A DNA stretch of 64,000 bases from Lachnospiraceae bacterium (GTDB lineage Bacteria > Bacillota > Clostridia > Lachnospirales > Lachnospiraceae), in the NCBI GenBank assembly GCA_910575835.1, contig CAJTGB010000001.1, forward strand, positions 1 to 64,000, written 5' to 3'. Position numbers and translations under genes: made by a program. Within the stretch, counting starts at the first letter, position 1; each line of letters opens with the position of its first letter. Below, piece by piece: positions 16,651 to 26,188 of the stretch. Below the pieces are notes generated by a model that was not told the DNA's origin, did not search any database, and saw only the letters and a program-made list of their open reading frames with translations.

Positions 16651-16720
16651 ATGTAGCACGCTGATGCTAGTACGAGCATCAACTCTAAATATTATTCGGT
16701 GAGAGAGGGCAGAATGTTAC

Positions 16721-17524
16721 ATGATAACAAGTACATCGAATGCGAAGGTTAAGCGTCTGGTAAGCCTTAAGAAGAAGCGCAAGGCGAGGGACGAAGAGAA
16801 GGTATTTCTGGTAGAAGGAATCAGGATGTTTAGGGAGATGCCGCTTGAGATATTAAGAGAGGTATATGTATCGGAGACATTTTACCGGAAGGATAAGAAG
16901 ACGGCCAGGGAAGTTCTTGCGGGCAGCGGGATCGTACCGGAGATCCTGTCGGATACGGTGTTCGGCTATGTATCGGATACCAGGACGCCGCAGGGGATCT
17001 TGTGCGTTGCCAGACAGTCGGAGCGTAAGCTTAGGGAGACGGCCGGAGGGAATTGCCCGCACATCATTGTGCTGGAGCATCTGCAGGATCCGGGGAATCT
17101 GGGTACGATCCTTCGGACGGCGGAGGGCGCCGGAGTGACAGGAATCGTGATGGACAGGGAATGTGTGGATATCTATAATCCCAAGACGATCCGTTCCACT
17201 ATGGGGTCTGTCTACCGTATGCCCTTCTGCTATACGGAGGATCTTCATGACGCGGTCGCGGAGCTTAAGGGAATGGGGATCCATATCTATGCGGCGCATC
17301 TTGCGGGACAGCGTTTTTATGATGAGGAAGATTACAGCATGCCCTGCGGGTTTCTGATCGGAAATGAAGGAAACGGGCTTACAGAGGAGACGGCAAGGCT
17401 TGCCGATACTTATATCAGGATACCGATGGAAGGACAGGTGGAGTCCCTGAATGCAGCGGTTGCGGCGTCGGTGCTGATGTTTGAGGCGGCGAGGCAGCGC
17501 CGGATGTCAGGAAGGCGGATATAG
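16721..17524 (+). CDS. TrmH/SpoU-family RNA 2'-O-methyltransferase
   Basis: A 267-residue SPOUT-fold enzyme that methylates ribose in rRNA or tRNA with SAM. The N-terminal SpoU substrate-binding domain begins ITSTSNAKVKRLVSLKKKRK and includes VFLVEGIRM. The catalytic domain has the three SpoU motifs: LEHLQDPGNLGTILRTAEG (motif 1, with Asn and Arg), FLIGNEGNGLTEE (motif 2) and RIPMEGQVESLNAAVAASVL (motif 3). These form the knotted SAM site. Exact target (23S rRNA or a tRNA Gm site) cannot be assigned. It starts at ATG 16721 and ends 25 bases before the patatin-OTC gene, so the two may be co-transcribed. Confidence 0.9.
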   Translation: MITSTSNAKVKRLVSLKKKRKARDEEKVFLVEGIRMFREMPLEILREVYVSETFYRKDKKTAREVLAGSGIVPEILSDTVFGYVSDTRTPQGILCVARQSERKLRETAGGNCPHIIVLEHLQDPGNLGTILRTAEGAGVTGIVMDRECVDIYNPKTIRSTMGSVYRMPFCYTEDLHDAVAELKGMGIHIYAAHLAGQRFYDEEDYSMPCGFLIGNEGNGLTEETARLADTYIRIPMEGQVESLNAAVAASVLMFEAARQRRMSGRRI

Positions 17525-17549
17525 ATATATATAAGAAAGGCGTGGTGAT

Positions 17550-19637
17550 ATGAAGCCTGTAATTGACCTGTCAAAGGAATATGGTCTGGTACTGGACGGA
17601 GGCGGAGCACGCGGAGCATACCAGATCGGCGCGTGGAAGGCCCTTACGGAAGCAGGTGTGAAGATCAATGCGGTGGCGGGAACCTCTGTGGGAGCGCTGA
17701 ACGGCGCGCTGATCTGCATGGGCGATATCGGGAAGGCAGAGAAGATCTGGAATGAGATGACATTTTCAAGGGTCATGGATGTGGATGACGAGTGGATGGA
17801 AGGGCTGTTCCAGAAGCAGACAAGCATCAGGGAATTCCTGAATGAAGGCTGGAAGCGGCTTAAAGAGGGCGGGGTCGACATCACGCCTTTGCGCAATCTC
17901 ATCCACGAGACGGTAGACGAGGAGGCCATACGGAACTGCGGCAAGGAGTTCTGCCTGCTGACATTCTCGCTGTCGGAGTTCAGAGAGCTGGATCTCAGTA
18001 TAGAGGATATCCCGGAGGGGCTTCTGGAGGATTTTCTTCTGGCAAGCGCATATCTGATCGGTTTCAAGAATGAGAAGATTCAGGGGAAGAAATATATTGA
18101 CGGCGGCGTGGTGAATAATGTACCATTGAATTCACTGGTGAAGAGAGGATACGAGACTATCATAGAGGTGCGCATCTACGGCCCGGGCCGTGAACCGCGC
18201 GTTAAGCTGCCCAAGGAGGGCGAGAAGCTTGAGATCGCGCCGCGGGTGAAGCTTGGGAGTATCATTGAGTTCTCGGGGAAACGCAGCCGGCAGAATCTTG
18301 TGATCGGTTATTATGACGCCTGCAGGATGCTGTACGGCCTGGAAGGGACGATATATTATCTGGAGCAGTCCCATGAGGATGAGTATTACGAAAAGCTTCT
18401 TGCGGATATCCGGGAGATTGAAAAGGCAGAGATCGCATTCGTGCTGAAGCTGCCGCTGGGATATAAGGGGAAGGAGCTGTTCATGGGTATGCTGGAGGCG
18501 GCGGCCAAATTACTGCGCATCCCCAAGTATCAGATATACACGGTTGACCAGTTGTATGATATAGTATATAAGAAATATGAAGCATTGAGTGATCAGATGA
18601 ACCTTCCGAGGTTCGTCCATGTATTGATTGGATTGAGAAAGGGATTGACGATGAACTTAAAAGGAAGAAATTTTTTGACATTGAAGGACTATACACCGGA
18701 GGAGATCGCGTATCTGCTGGATCTGGCGGCAGATCTGAAGGAAAAGAAGAAGAACGGCGTGCCTGTTGATAATTACAGGGGAAAGAACGTTGCGCTGATA
18801 TTTGAGAAGACCAGTACCAGAACCCGGTGTGCGTTCGAGGTAGCCGCGCACGATATGGGGATGGGGACGACCTATCTTGACCCAAGTGGCTCACAGATCG
18901 GGAAGAAGGAGAGCATTGAGGATACGGCGAGGGTGCTTGGAAGGATGTATGACGGGATCGAATACCGCGGCTTCGGACAGGAGATCGTGGAGGATCTGGC
19001 CAGATACGCCGGCGTTCCGGTATGGAATGGACTGACCAATGAGTACCATCCTACACAGATGTTGGCGGATCTGTTGACTATACGGGAGAACTTCGGGGAG
19101 CTTAAAGGCATAAAGCTGGTTTACATGGGCGACGCCAGATACAACATGGGTAATTCGCTGATGATCGCCTGCGCCAAGATGGGAATGCATTTTGTTGCCT
19201 GCACTACGGAAAGTTATTTCCCTAACGCAGAATTAGTGGAGACCTGCCGGGGCTATGCGAAGGAGAGCGGCGCGACCATCACGCTGACCTCAGATGTGGC
19301 GGCAGGAACGAAGGACGCGGATGTGATCTATACGGATGTATGGGTGTCCATGGGAGAGCCGGATGAAGTATGGGAAGAGCGGATTCGGGAGCTTACGCCG
19401 TACAAGGTGACCTCCGGGGTGATGGCCAATGCGAAGGAGAGCGCGATCTTCCTGCATTGTCTGCCGGCGTTCCATGATCTGAAGACGAAGATCGGCAAGG
19501 AGATCCATGAGCGTTTTGGGATCGAGGATATGGAAGTGACGGATGAGGTGTTCGAATCTGAGCAGTCGAAGGTGTTCGACGAGGCCGAGAACCGGATGCA
19601 TACCATCAAAGCAGTCATGGCCGCGACGCTGGGCTAA
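17550..19637 (+). CDS. In-frame fusion: patatin-like phospholipase + ornithine carbamoyltransferase
   Basis: One open frame of 695 codons joins two unrelated enzymes. Residues 1 to about 355 are a patatin-like hydrolase: [12 protein letters not shown] oxyanion loop, GTSVG with nucleophile Ser46, and DGGVVNN with Asp184. Residues from about 368 to the end are a complete OTC ([24 protein letters not shown]). No stop lies between them. The OTC part has its own ATG at 18651 behind AAAGGG, and a TGA in the +1 frame sits at 18646-18648, two bases before that ATG. This suggests two adjacent genes whose stop was bypassed by a one-base shift near the patatin 3' end, or a real bifunctional protein. The start at 17550 follows AGAAAGGCG. 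Confidence 0.85.
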   Translation: MKPVIDLSKEYGLVLDGGGARGAYQIGAWKALTEAGVKINAVAGTSVGALNGALICMGDIGKAEKIWNEMTFSRVMDVDDEWMEGLFQKQTSIREFLNEGWKRLKEGGVDITPLRNLIHETVDEEAIRNCGKEFCLLTFSLSEFRELDLSIEDIPEGLLEDFLLASAYLIGFKNEKIQGKKYIDGGVVNNVPLNSLVKRGYETIIEVRIYGPGREPRVKLPKEGEKLEIAPRVKLGSIIEFSGKRSRQNLVIGYYDACRMLYGLEGTIYYLEQSHEDEYYEKLLADIREIEKAEIAFVLKLPLGYKGKELFMGMLEAAAKLLRIPKYQIYTVDQLYDIVYKKYEALSDQMNLPRFVHVLIGLRKGLTMNLKGRNFLTLKDYTPEEIAYLLDLAADLKEKKKNGVPVDNYRGKNVALIFEKTSTRTRCAFEVAAHDMGMGTTYLDPSGSQIGKKESIEDTARVLGRMYDGIEYRGFGQEIVEDLARYAGVPVWNGLTNEYHPTQMLADLLTIRENFGELKGIKLVYMGDARYNMGNSLMIACAKMGMHFVACTTESYFPNAELVETCRGYAKESGATITLTSDVAAGTKDADVIYTDVWVSMGEPDEVWEERIRELTPYKVTSGVMANAKESAIFLHCLPAFHDLKTKIGKEIHERFGIEDMEVTDEVFESEQSKVFDEAENRMHTIKAVMAATLG
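18651..19637 (+). CDS. argF: Ornithine carbamoyltransferase (internal start within the fusion)
   Basis: Read from the internal ATG, the protein has 328 residues, the normal OTC length. It transfers the carbamoyl group from carbamoyl phosphate to ornithine, giving citrulline for arginine synthesis, or runs in reverse in the arginine deiminase pathway. STRTR at residues 55-59 binds carbamoyl phosphate. [11 protein letters not shown], the DVWVSMG ornithine loop and HCLPAFHD complete the active site. AAAGGG about nine bases before the ATG would allow separate translation. It is listed apart because a separate product is plausible even though the upstream frame is open. argF and arcB cannot be told apart from the sequence alone. 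Confidence 0.75.
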   Translation: MNLKGRNFLTLKDYTPEEIAYLLDLAADLKEKKKNGVPVDNYRGKNVALIFEKTSTRTRCAFEVAAHDMGMGTTYLDPSGSQIGKKESIEDTARVLGRMYDGIEYRGFGQEIVEDLARYAGVPVWNGLTNEYHPTQMLADLLTIRENFGELKGIKLVYMGDARYNMGNSLMIACAKMGMHFVACTTESYFPNAELVETCRGYAKESGATITLTSDVAAGTKDADVIYTDVWVSMGEPDEVWEERIRELTPYKVTSGVMANAKESAIFLHCLPAFHDLKTKIGKEIHERFGIEDMEVTDEVFESEQSKVFDEAENRMHTIKAVMAATLG

Positions 19638-19674
19638 CGGCTGATGTGAATCTGCCAATGGGAGGTTAGATATT

Positions 19675-20655
19675 ATGAAGTCAGAGATTCTGCGGCTTCT
19701 GAAAGAGAGTGAGGGCTATCTGTCCGGGCAGCAGCTCTGCGACCGCTTCCAGGTATCGCGGACGGCAGTGTGGAAGGTCATAGAGCAGCTTAAGAAGGAA
19801 GGCTATCAGATAGAGGCGGTGAGGAATAAGGGATATCGGCTCATAGACAGCCCCGATGTTATGTCCAGAGCGGAGATCGAAAGTCTGACGAAGGGCAGAT
19901 GGGCGGGGGCGCAAGTCGTCTATTACGAGGAGACGGATTCTACGAATAACCGTGCCAAGGAAGCCGGGGATAAGGGCTGCGGGCACGGAACCTTATTCGT
20001 GGCGGAACGCCAGGCGGCAGGGAAGGGCCGCCGGGGCCGGGGGTGGGAATCGCCTGCCGGGACCAGTATCTATATGACGCTTTTGCTCCGTCCGGCTATT
20101 CTGCCGGCCAAGGCGCCCCAACTGACACTTCTGATGGCGGTTGCCGTGGTAGAAGGAATCCGCGAGGTTACGGGGATCAACTGTCAGATCAAATGGCCCA
20201 ATGATATCGTGCTTCACGGCAGGAAGGTCTGCGGGATCCTGACAGAGATGAGTACAGAGATCGACTATATCAATCATGTGGTCATCGGGGTTGGGATCAA
20301 TGTGAATCAGGAGACATTTCCGGAGGAGCTCAGAGAACGGGCCATATCCTTGAAGACGGAACTTGGCGGCAGTATACGGCGCTCTGAACTGATCGCGGCG
20401 GTGATGGAGAGCTTCGAGGCTTGCTATGAGGCATTTCTTAAGACGGAAGATCTGTCAGTCTTGAAGGCGCGTTATAATTCCCTTCTGGTAAATAAGGACG
20501 AGAAGGTGAGGGTGTTAGAGCCGCGCAATGAGTATGAAGCCTGCGCGCTCGGTATCAATGACTCGGGAGAGCTGATGGTCAGGACGCAGGACGGTCAGGA
20601 GAAGGCGGTCTATGCCGGCGAGGTGTCTGTGAGAGGAGTATATGGATATGTATGA
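19675..20655 (+). CDS. birA: Bifunctional biotin ligase / biotin operon repressor
   Basis: It attaches biotin to carboxylase carrier domains and, with its DNA-binding domain, can repress biotin genes. The 326 residues include an N-terminal winged helix (SGQQLCDRFQVSRTAVWKVI, about 17-36, with NKGYRL in the wing). The catalytic domain has ETDSTNNRAKE, the adenylate loop GKGRRGRGWESPAGT, IKWPNDIVLHGRKVCGIL and GVGINVNQ. The C-terminal SH3-like cap follows. The ATG at 19675 is preceded by GGGAGG. It overlaps the next gene by 8 bases and starts 37 bases after the OTC stop, so it belongs to a run of same-strand genes up to coaX. Confidence 0.93.
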   Translation: MKSEILRLLKESEGYLSGQQLCDRFQVSRTAVWKVIEQLKKEGYQIEAVRNKGYRLIDSPDVMSRAEIESLTKGRWAGAQVVYYEETDSTNNRAKEAGDKGCGHGTLFVAERQAAGKGRRGRGWESPAGTSIYMTLLLRPAILPAKAPQLTLLMAVAVVEGIREVTGINCQIKWPNDIVLHGRKVCGILTEMSTEIDYINHVVIGVGINVNQETFPEELRERAISLKTELGGSIRRSELIAAVMESFEACYEAFLKTEDLSVLKARYNSLLVNKDEKVRVLEPRNEYEACALGINDSGELMVRTQDGQEKAVYAGEVSVRGVYGYV

Positions 20656-20977
20656 TGGGAAGGTGGTGCTCTGCGGCGCCAATTCTTATGAGGAAAAGTA
20701 TTATCTGAATCCGGATTTTGAGCAGCTTCCGGAGGCAGTCAAGAACGAGATGAAGATCATGTGCGTGCTCTATGTCAATGATGTGGGCGGTATTCTTACG
20801 CTGATCTATGATGAAGACGGAGAACTATGCTTTGAAGTGACTGCGGAAGAATTTGACCCTATGTTCGACGAGATCGGGAGTCAGTTGAAGATCAAGCAGC
20901 TTCAAAGAGAGAAGCAGGAGCTTCTGGAAGCATTGCAGATGTATTATAAGGTCTTTTTTCTGGGTGAGGACGTATAA
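20648..20977 (+). CDS. DUF6145-type small protein
   Basis: A short acidic cytosolic protein of 109 residues beginning [20 protein letters not shown]. It has a beta-rich first half ([20 protein letters not shown]) and a helical C-terminus ([19 protein letters not shown]). The ATG at 20648 fits AGGAG at 20634-20638 better than the ATG at 20642, which is three bases from it. I recognise the family by its [11 protein letters not shown] opening and its usual place between birA and coaX in Lachnospiraceae; its function is not known. Its start overlaps the birA stop, which suggests coupled translation. Confidence 0.75.
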   Translation: MYDGKVVLCGANSYEEKYYLNPDFEQLPEAVKNEMKIMCVLYVNDVGGILTLIYDEDGELCFEVTAEEFDPMFDEIGSQLKIKQLQREKQELLEALQMYYKVFFLGEDV

Positions 20978-20988
20978 GGAGGAGAGAT

Positions 20989-21759
20989 ATGCTGTTAGTG
21001 ATCGACGTAGGAAATACGAATATTACAATGGGAGTATTCAAAGGCGAAGAGCTGCTCGGTACATTCCGGCTGACAACGAAGCTTCCGAGGACTTCGGACG
21101 AATATGGGATCACCCTAAAGGAGCTGGTAGAACGCCAAGGTATCCGAAGCACCGAGATCACCGCTGTGATCGTTGCGTCTGTAGTACCGGATATCATGCA
21201 TTCTCTCGGAAGCGCATTTATCAAATACTTCGGGATCAAACCGATGGTGGTATCTGCCGGGATCAAGACAGGGATCCGCATTGTGACGGAGAATCCCAAG
21301 CAGGTAGGGGCGGACCGTATCGTGGATGCGGTGGCGGCGTATACGCTGTACGGCGGACCTGTGATCGTGATAGACTTCGGCACGGCGACGACCTATGATA
21401 TCGTAGGAGCGGACGGAACCTTTGAAGGAGCGGTCATCGCGCCCGGAATCAGGATCGCGGCTCAGGCGATGACGGAACAGGCGGCAATGCTGCCCGCTAT
21501 CGAGATCAAGAAGCCGGAATCTATCCTGGCGAAAGAGACTGTAGCCAGCATGCAGGCCGGGCTGGTCTTTGGACAGATCGGGCAGACGGAGTATATTGTT
21601 AAGAAGATCAAGGGAGAATCGGGATATCTGAATGCGAAGGTTATCGCAAGCGGAGGTCTGGGGAAGATGATCGCGAAGGAGACGGATGTGATCGATGTCT
21701 ATGATTCGCAGCTGACGTTAAAGGGACTGCGGTTTATCTATGAGAAAAACAAACGGTAG
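20989..21759 (+). CDS. coaX: Type III pantothenate kinase
   Basis: It phosphorylates pantothenate, the first step of coenzyme A synthesis, and needs a monovalent cation. The 256-residue ASKHA-fold protein begins [16 protein letters not shown], the phosphate-1 loop with the key Asp6. [19 protein letters not shown] and [11 protein letters not shown] carry the pantothenate- and phosphate-binding residues, and ASGGLG lies near the end. CoaX enzymes are insensitive to CoA feedback, which is family knowledge. The ATG at 20989 follows AAGGAGGAG, 11 bases after the upstream gene. Confidence 0.95.
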   Translation: MLLVIDVGNTNITMGVFKGEELLGTFRLTTKLPRTSDEYGITLKELVERQGIRSTEITAVIVASVVPDIMHSLGSAFIKYFGIKPMVVSAGIKTGIRIVTENPKQVGADRIVDAVAAYTLYGGPVIVIDFGTATTYDIVGADGTFEGAVIAPGIRIAAQAMTEQAAMLPAIEIKKPESILAKETVASMQAGLVFGQIGQTEYIVKKIKGESGYLNAKVIASGGLGKMIAKETDVIDVYDSQLTLKGLRFIYEKNKR

Positions 21760-21839
21760 ATGTTATTAAAATATAACAGGGGCGTAGTGAAATTCGGTTT
21801 TGCTGCGTCCCCAAATTTGACTTAAGGGGTGTACCTGAA

Positions 21840-22790
21840 TTGAAAATCGGCAATATAGAACTTGCAAATCCATATATTCTGGCTCCCATGGCGGGCGTGA
21901 CGGATCTGCCGTTCCGGCTGCTGTGTATGGAACAGGGGGCGGGGCTTCTGTGTATGGAGATGATCAGCGCCAAAGCGCTGCAGTACAAGAATAGGAATAC
22001 AAAAGCATTGCTTGCTATCCATCCGAAGGAATATCCGGTGTCCCTGCAGCTATTCGGTTCGGATCCGTATATTATCAGTGAGATGGCAAAGGAGATCGAG
22101 GAACTTCCGTTCCAGATCCTGGATATCAATATGGGCTGCCCGGTTCCGAAGGTCGTGAAGAACGGTGAAGGCTCAGCGCTTATGAAGGAGCCGAAGCTGG
22201 TGTATGAGATCGTAAACCAGACGGCAAAGGCGATCAGAAAACCGGTGACGGTGAAGATCCGTAAGGGATTCGACGACGGGCATGTTAATGTGGTGGAAAT
22301 CGCGAAGATCATAGAAGAAGCCGGAGGAGCGGCGGTCGCCGTCCATGGGAGGACGAGAGAGCAGTATTACTCGGGCAGGGCAGATTGGGAGATCATCCGT
22401 CAGGTGAAGGAGGCGGTATCGATTCCTGTGATCGGAAACGGGGACGTGGTTTCCGGGGGAACGGCGCAGGCTATGATGCGGCAGACGGGCTGCGACGGCG
22501 TGATGATCGGCCGGGGTGCACAGGGGAATCCCTGGATCTTCCGGGAACTCGCAGAATATGAGCGGACGGGGAAAGCCGCCGCAAGGCCGTCCAAAGAGGA
22601 ACTGAGGGCGGCAATGCTCAGGCATGCCAGGCTGCAGATCGAATTCAAGGGAGACTATCTTGGGATCCGTGAGATGAGAAAGCATGTATCCTGGTATACA
22701 AAAGGGATGGAAGGATCTGCGAAGTTAAGAGATGCGATCAACAGAGTGGAGAGCTATGAGGGGCTGGAGGAGCTTCTTGGCGGGATATAG
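21840..22790 (+). CDS. dusB: tRNA-dihydrouridine synthase
   Basis: A flavoenzyme that reduces uridines in tRNA with NADPH. The 316-residue TIM barrel opens IGNIELANPYILAPMAGVTD, the FMN-binding signature. DINMGCPVPKVVKNGEGSAL carries the catalytic Cys. VKIRKGFDD, VHGRTREQYYSGRADW and VIGNGDVVSG are the tRNA and FMN contact motifs. The TTG start at 21840 follows AAGGGG at 21824-21829. This is the dusB-like type found in Firmicutes. The leader 21760-21839 contains an imperfect GC-rich hairpin (21779-21813) with no clear T run. Confidence 0.92.
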   Translation: MKIGNIELANPYILAPMAGVTDLPFRLLCMEQGAGLLCMEMISAKALQYKNRNTKALLAIHPKEYPVSLQLFGSDPYIISEMAKEIEELPFQILDINMGCPVPKVVKNGEGSALMKEPKLVYEIVNQTAKAIRKPVTVKIRKGFDDGHVNVVEIAKIIEEAGGAAVAVHGRTREQYYSGRADWEIIRQVKEAVSIPVIGNGDVVSGGTAQAMMRQTGCDGVMIGRGAQGNPWIFRELAEYERTGKAAARPSKEELRAAMLRHARLQIEFKGDYLGIREMRKHVSWYTKGMEGSAKLRDAINRVESYEGLEELLGGI

Positions 22791-22990
22791 AGTATTGAGT
22801 GTCCTGTGAAATATGTCCCTTGCAGGGCGGGCGTATGATCGTTCTGCAAGGTATGAAGATATGAAATCATGCATATACTGTAACGGGTCAGGGAAGCGGC
22901 GCAGTCAGCTTCGCCGGCTGATTTTGCGTATGTATGTAAAATGACTGCGGACAGCAGCGGCAGTCTGGCAAAACTGTTGTGAATAGGTAA

Positions 22991-23012
22991 CAGTTCGGGC
23001 TTGCCTGAACTG
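22991..23012. repeat. Hairpin in the dusB-greA gap
   Basis: cagttcgggc pairs with gcctgaactg, with one G-T wobble, around a 2-nt loop; no T run follows. The rest of the 267 bases 22791-23057 shows a weak gtcagc/ggctga hairpin followed by tttt near 22907-22924, a possible dusB terminator, and no gene. Confidence 0.45.
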
Positions 23013-23057
23013 CTACGTGAATAGTAAGATTTCCGCGGGATTTCGGCATCAAAGTCA

Positions 23058-23086
23058 TTGACATACTTATGGCGTTTCGGTATAAT
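23058..23086 (+). promoter_or_regulatory. Consensus sigma-A promoter for greA-lysS
   Basis: TTGACA at 23058-23063 and TATAAT at 23081-23086 are both perfect and 17 bases apart. The greA ATG is 42 bases further on. Confidence 0.88.
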
Positions 23087-23127
23087 AATTGAATTGTGAA
23101 AGTTGAGAAGGAAAGGAAGCAAGACAC

Positions 23128-23610
23128 ATGGAAGCTAAGAAAAGATTACTTACTTATGCGGGCTTGAAAGCACTGGAGGACGAACTGGAGCACTTGAAGG
23201 TGGTAAAGCGCAAGGAGGTTGCCGGTAAGATCAAAGAGGCAAGAGAACAGGGTGATTTGTCCGAGAACGCTGAGTACGATGCGGCGAAGGACGAGCAGAG
23301 AGATATCGAGGCGCGTATTGAAGAATTGGAAGGTATTCTTAAGAATGCGGAAGTTGTAGTCGAGGACGAGGTAGACTTTGATAAGATCAATGTAGGATGT
23401 ACGGTAAAGGTCTATGACAAGACATTTGACGAAGAGATGGAATTTAAGCTGGTAGGCTCCACAGAGGCCAACAGTCTGGAAGGGAAGATCTCTAATGAAT
23501 CTCCGGTAGGACAGGCGTTGATCGGCTGTAAGGTGGGAGACCAGGTCGAAGTTGAGACTCAGGCGGGAGTTATGGAATACGAAGTATTGCATATCAGCCG
23601 TTCATTATAA
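23128..23610 (+). CDS. greA: Transcription elongation factor GreA
   Basis: It enters the RNA polymerase secondary channel and stimulates cleavage of backtracked RNA. The 160 residues have the N-terminal coiled coil (about 1-75) with [20 protein letters not shown], the acidic tip region, and a C-terminal FKBP-like domain ([32 protein letters not shown]). Length and motifs are standard. It has its own strong promoter at 23058-23086 and is followed 16 bases later by lysS, so the two form an operon, a common Firmicutes arrangement. Confidence 0.96.
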   Translation: MEAKKRLLTYAGLKALEDELEHLKVVKRKEVAGKIKEAREQGDLSENAEYDAAKDEQRDIEARIEELEGILKNAEVVVEDEVDFDKINVGCTVKVYDKTFDEEMEFKLVGSTEANSLEGKISNESPVGQALIGCKVGDQVEVETQAGVMEYEVLHISRSL

Positions 23611-23626
23611 GGAAGGAGAGGAAGAC

Positions 23627-25120
23627 GTGGCTGAACAGCAGAAGAAGGTACAGGAGCAGGATATTAACCAGTTGAGGAAGGTTCGCCGTGAGAAGCTTGT
23701 GGAGCTGCAGAGCAGCGGCAGGAATCCGTTCGAGATCACGAAGTATGATACAACATGCCATGCTATAGACATTAAGAATAATTATGAGGAAATGGAAGGG
23801 AAGCAGGTAAGGCTTGCGGGGCGTGTTATGCAGAAGCGTGTCATGGGCAAGGCTTCCTTCTGTAATATTCTTGATCAGAGCGGCAATATCCAGTCTTATG
23901 TGGCAAGAGACAGTATAGGAGAAGAGGCTTATAAGGATTTTAAGAAGATGGATATCGGCGATATCGTGGGTATTGAAGGGGAGGTCTTCAAGACGAAGAC
24001 GGGAGAGATCTCTGTTCATGCGACTGCGGTAACGCTTTTGTCCAAGAGCCTTCAGATACTCCCGGAGAAGTTCCACGGCCTGACCAACACGGATATGCGT
24101 TACCGTCAGCGGTACGTGGACCTGATCATGAACCCGGAAGCCAGGGATACATTTATCAAGCGTTCGAAGATCTTAAGTTCGATCCGTAGATATCTGGACG
24201 GACAAGGGTTCTTAGAGGTGGAGACGCCCATGCTGGTAAGCAATGCGGGAGGTGCGGCTGCAAGACCATTTGAGACGCATTTCAACGCGCTGAGTGAAGA
24301 CTTCAAGCTGCGTATTTCCCTGGAATTATATCTGAAACGTCTGATCGTCGGCGGATTAGAGAGAGTCTACGAGATTGGGCGCGTGTTCAGGAACGAAGGA
24401 CTGGATACCAGGCATAATCCGGAATTTACCCTGATGGAATTATATCAGGCATATACGGACTATAATGGGATGATGGATCTGACCGAGAACCTGTACCGCC
24501 ATGTGGCGCAGGAAGTGCTTGGAACGACTACCATCACCTACAACGGTGTGGAGATGGATCTTGGAAAGCCGTTTGAGCGGATCACGATGATTGATGCCGT
24601 GAAGAAGTATGCGGGCGTCGACTGGAATGAGGTAGAGACGCTTGAACAGGCACGGGCGCTTGCAAGAGAGCACCATGTAGAGTTCGAGGAGAGACATAAG
24701 AAGGGTGATATCCTGAGCTTGTTCTTCGAAGAATTCGCAGAAGAGCATCTGATCCAGCCGACGTTTGTCATGGATCATCCGATTGAGATCTCGCCGCTTA
24801 CGAAGAAGAAACCGGAGAACCCGGATTATGTAGAGCGTTTTGAGTTCTTCATGAACGGATGGGAGATGGCGAATGCCTATTCTGAGCTGAACGATCCGAT
24901 CGACCAGAGAGAGCGGTTCCGTGCGCAGGAAGAGCTGCTGGCGCAGGGCGATGAAGAGGCGAATACTACGGATGAGGATTTCCTGAATGCGCTGGAGATC
25001 GGTATGCCGCCGACAGGCGGGATTGGGTTCGGGATCGACAGGATGTGTATGTTGCTGACGGATGCGGCGGCGATACGGGATGTGTTGTTATTCCCGACAA
25101 TGAAGACCGTCAAGGAATAA
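23627..25120 (+). CDS. lysS: Lysyl-tRNA synthetase, class II
   Basis: It charges tRNA-Lys. The GTG at 23627 follows AAGGAGAGG and gives a protein of 497 residues; upstream in-frame codons overlap greA and lack a ribosome site. The N-terminal OB-fold domain ([20 protein letters not shown]) binds the anticodon. Class II motif 1 lies around [23 protein letters not shown], motif 2 is [21 protein letters not shown], and motif 3 is [14 protein letters not shown]. Length and order are normal. The conjugative module begins within a few hundred bases of its 3' end, but lysS itself is intact. Confidence 0.96.
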   Translation: MAEQQKKVQEQDINQLRKVRREKLVELQSSGRNPFEITKYDTTCHAIDIKNNYEEMEGKQVRLAGRVMQKRVMGKASFCNILDQSGNIQSYVARDSIGEEAYKDFKKMDIGDIVGIEGEVFKTKTGEISVHATAVTLLSKSLQILPEKFHGLTNTDMRYRQRYVDLIMNPEARDTFIKRSKILSSIRRYLDGQGFLEVETPMLVSNAGGAAARPFETHFNALSEDFKLRISLELYLKRLIVGGLERVYEIGRVFRNEGLDTRHNPEFTLMELYQAYTDYNGMMDLTENLYRHVAQEVLGTTTITYNGVEMDLGKPFERITMIDAVKKYAGVDWNEVETLEQARALAREHHVEFEERHKKGDILSLFFEEFAEEHLIQPTFVMDHPIEISPLTKKKPENPDYVERFEFFMNGWEMANAYSELNDPIDQRERFRAQEELLAQGDEEANTTDEDFLNALEIGMPPTGGIGFGIDRMCMLLTDAAAIRDVLLFPTMKTVKE

Positions 25121-25258
25121 ACCCAGTAAAATCAAGGGTTTCCGGCTGCTCAAATCCAAGTTGACAACAAATTGACAACAATTTTTCATATCAATACGAA
25201 GAATTGCGACGCAGAATGAATAGCTGGAGGCTGAAACGCAATACAGCACACATCGCTG

Positions 25259-25302
25259 AGAGAACACTTTTTGAAAGAAATTTCAAAGGTGTTCTCTTTT
25301 TT
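25259..25302 (+). terminator. Terminator/attenuator hairpin ahead of the first element gene
   Basis: agagaacac (25259-25267) pairs perfectly with gtgttctct (25289-25297), with an inner ttgaaa/tttcaa stem, followed by six T. It precedes the first small gene by about 50 bases. It may end lysS transcription or act as an attenuator. Confidence 0.7.
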
Positions 25303-25353
25303 CGTTTGGTGCAACTCTCTGTCAAACAACAAATCGAATGGAGGATTCATTTT

Positions 25354-25626
25354 ATGATTAGTGACAAGACGAAAGCCTATTATGAATTGAAAAAGCGAAA
25401 TGATGTGCGGGAAAGTGCAAAAAGATTGCGCAGACAGTTTCTCCGGTATAAGGATGCGGAAATAGTTTATAGCATTACACACAAGAAGCTGTTGGAACTT
25501 GCTGGTAAAGCGGGAGCCATATATCGAATGGATGGAACCGTTCTGATTAACCGGGATATTTTTGATGAGTATCTGGAACAGTTTCATGAGCCGAGTACGT
25601 TGGTTTCACAGGAGGATAAAGAATGA
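25354..25626 (+). CDS. DUF6462-type DNA-binding protein
   Basis: A 90-residue basic protein. The ATG at 25354 follows TGGAGGA. The segment IVYSITHKKLLELAGKAGAIYRMDGTVLINRDIFDEYLE has the winged-helix pattern of excisionase-like proteins seen near the left end of Lachnospiraceae conjugative elements (DUF6462 type, assigned by eye). It probably binds element DNA, either as a regulator or as an excision helper. Its stop overlaps the next start (ATGA), and that neighbour carries the same domain, so the pair likely arose by tandem duplication. Confidence 0.65.
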   Translation: MISDKTKAYYELKKRNDVRESAKRLRRQFLRYKDAEIVYSITHKKLLELAGKAGAIYRMDGTVLINRDIFDEYLEQFHEPSTLVSQEDKE

Positions 25627-26108
25627 GCGGAAATCTATGGATGTTTTCGGATATGTTGGACGATGAGGATGCCAAGATGATACAGCGTGAGTTCGTTACC
25701 TATTATGAAGGCGCTGATTATTACGGACTGGGCTTGAAAGTTTTTACAAGATTGGCTCATGAGGCAGGTGCAGTGTATAAGATTGGAAAGCGGGTTTTAA
25801 TACGGCGAGATATTTTTGAAGAGTATCTTAGAATCTTGAGGCGCAAAGATGATGCGTCTGAGCAAGATGAAAGTATGAAAAGTGAGGATAATGATATGAG
25901 ACAAGGAGCATTAACTTTAGATGCCCAGACTGGGCGAATGGACATTCGATTTGATTTGGAGGATTATTATGGAGGTCTTCAGTGTGGGGAGCGTATGGAT
26001 GTCTTTATCAATGGAGACTGGAGGCCTGCCAGAATTGAAATGGGGAATGGTTGGTATTTAACTGGGATTAAGACGGACAGGCTTGAAGGATTAATTGTAA
26101 GGATTTAA
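25623..26108 (+). CDS. DUF6462-like + DUF5348 protein
   Basis: A two-part protein of 161 residues. Residues 20-70 (GLGLKVFTRLAHEAGAVYKI, then KRVLIRRDIFEEYLR) repeat the winged-helix motif of the upstream gene. After an acidic linker (EQDESMKSEDND), residues 92-161 match the DUF5348 pattern: LTLDAQTGRMDIRFDLED, CGERMDVFINGDW, and GNGWYLTGIKTD. DUF5348 is common in conjugative elements of gut Firmicutes and has no assigned activity. Translation is coupled to the preceding gene by ATGA, and the terminator at 26124-26157 ends this two-gene unit. Confidence 0.7.
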   Translation: MSGNLWMFSDMLDDEDAKMIQREFVTYYEGADYYGLGLKVFTRLAHEAGAVYKIGKRVLIRRDIFEEYLRILRRKDDASEQDESMKSEDNDMRQGALTLDAQTGRMDIRFDLEDYYGGLQCGERMDVFINGDWRPARIEMGNGWYLTGIKTDRLEGLIVRI

Positions 26109-26123
26109 TTAAATTATATCGCC

Positions 26124-26157
26124 GGGCGGTTTCTTTAACAGGAACCGCCCTATTTTT
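26124..26157 (+). terminator. Rho-independent terminator
   Basis: gggcggttt pairs with aaccgccc around a short loop and is followed by tattttta. It separates the small regulators from the next operon. Confidence 0.85.
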
Positions 26158-26188
26158 ATGCCCATAATTATGAAAGGAGGGAACCTAA

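Noticed and set aside
25159-25182. Tandem ttgacaacaa as a pair of -35 promoter boxes
   Set aside because: No -10 box follows at usable spacing; it looks more like part of the element boundary.
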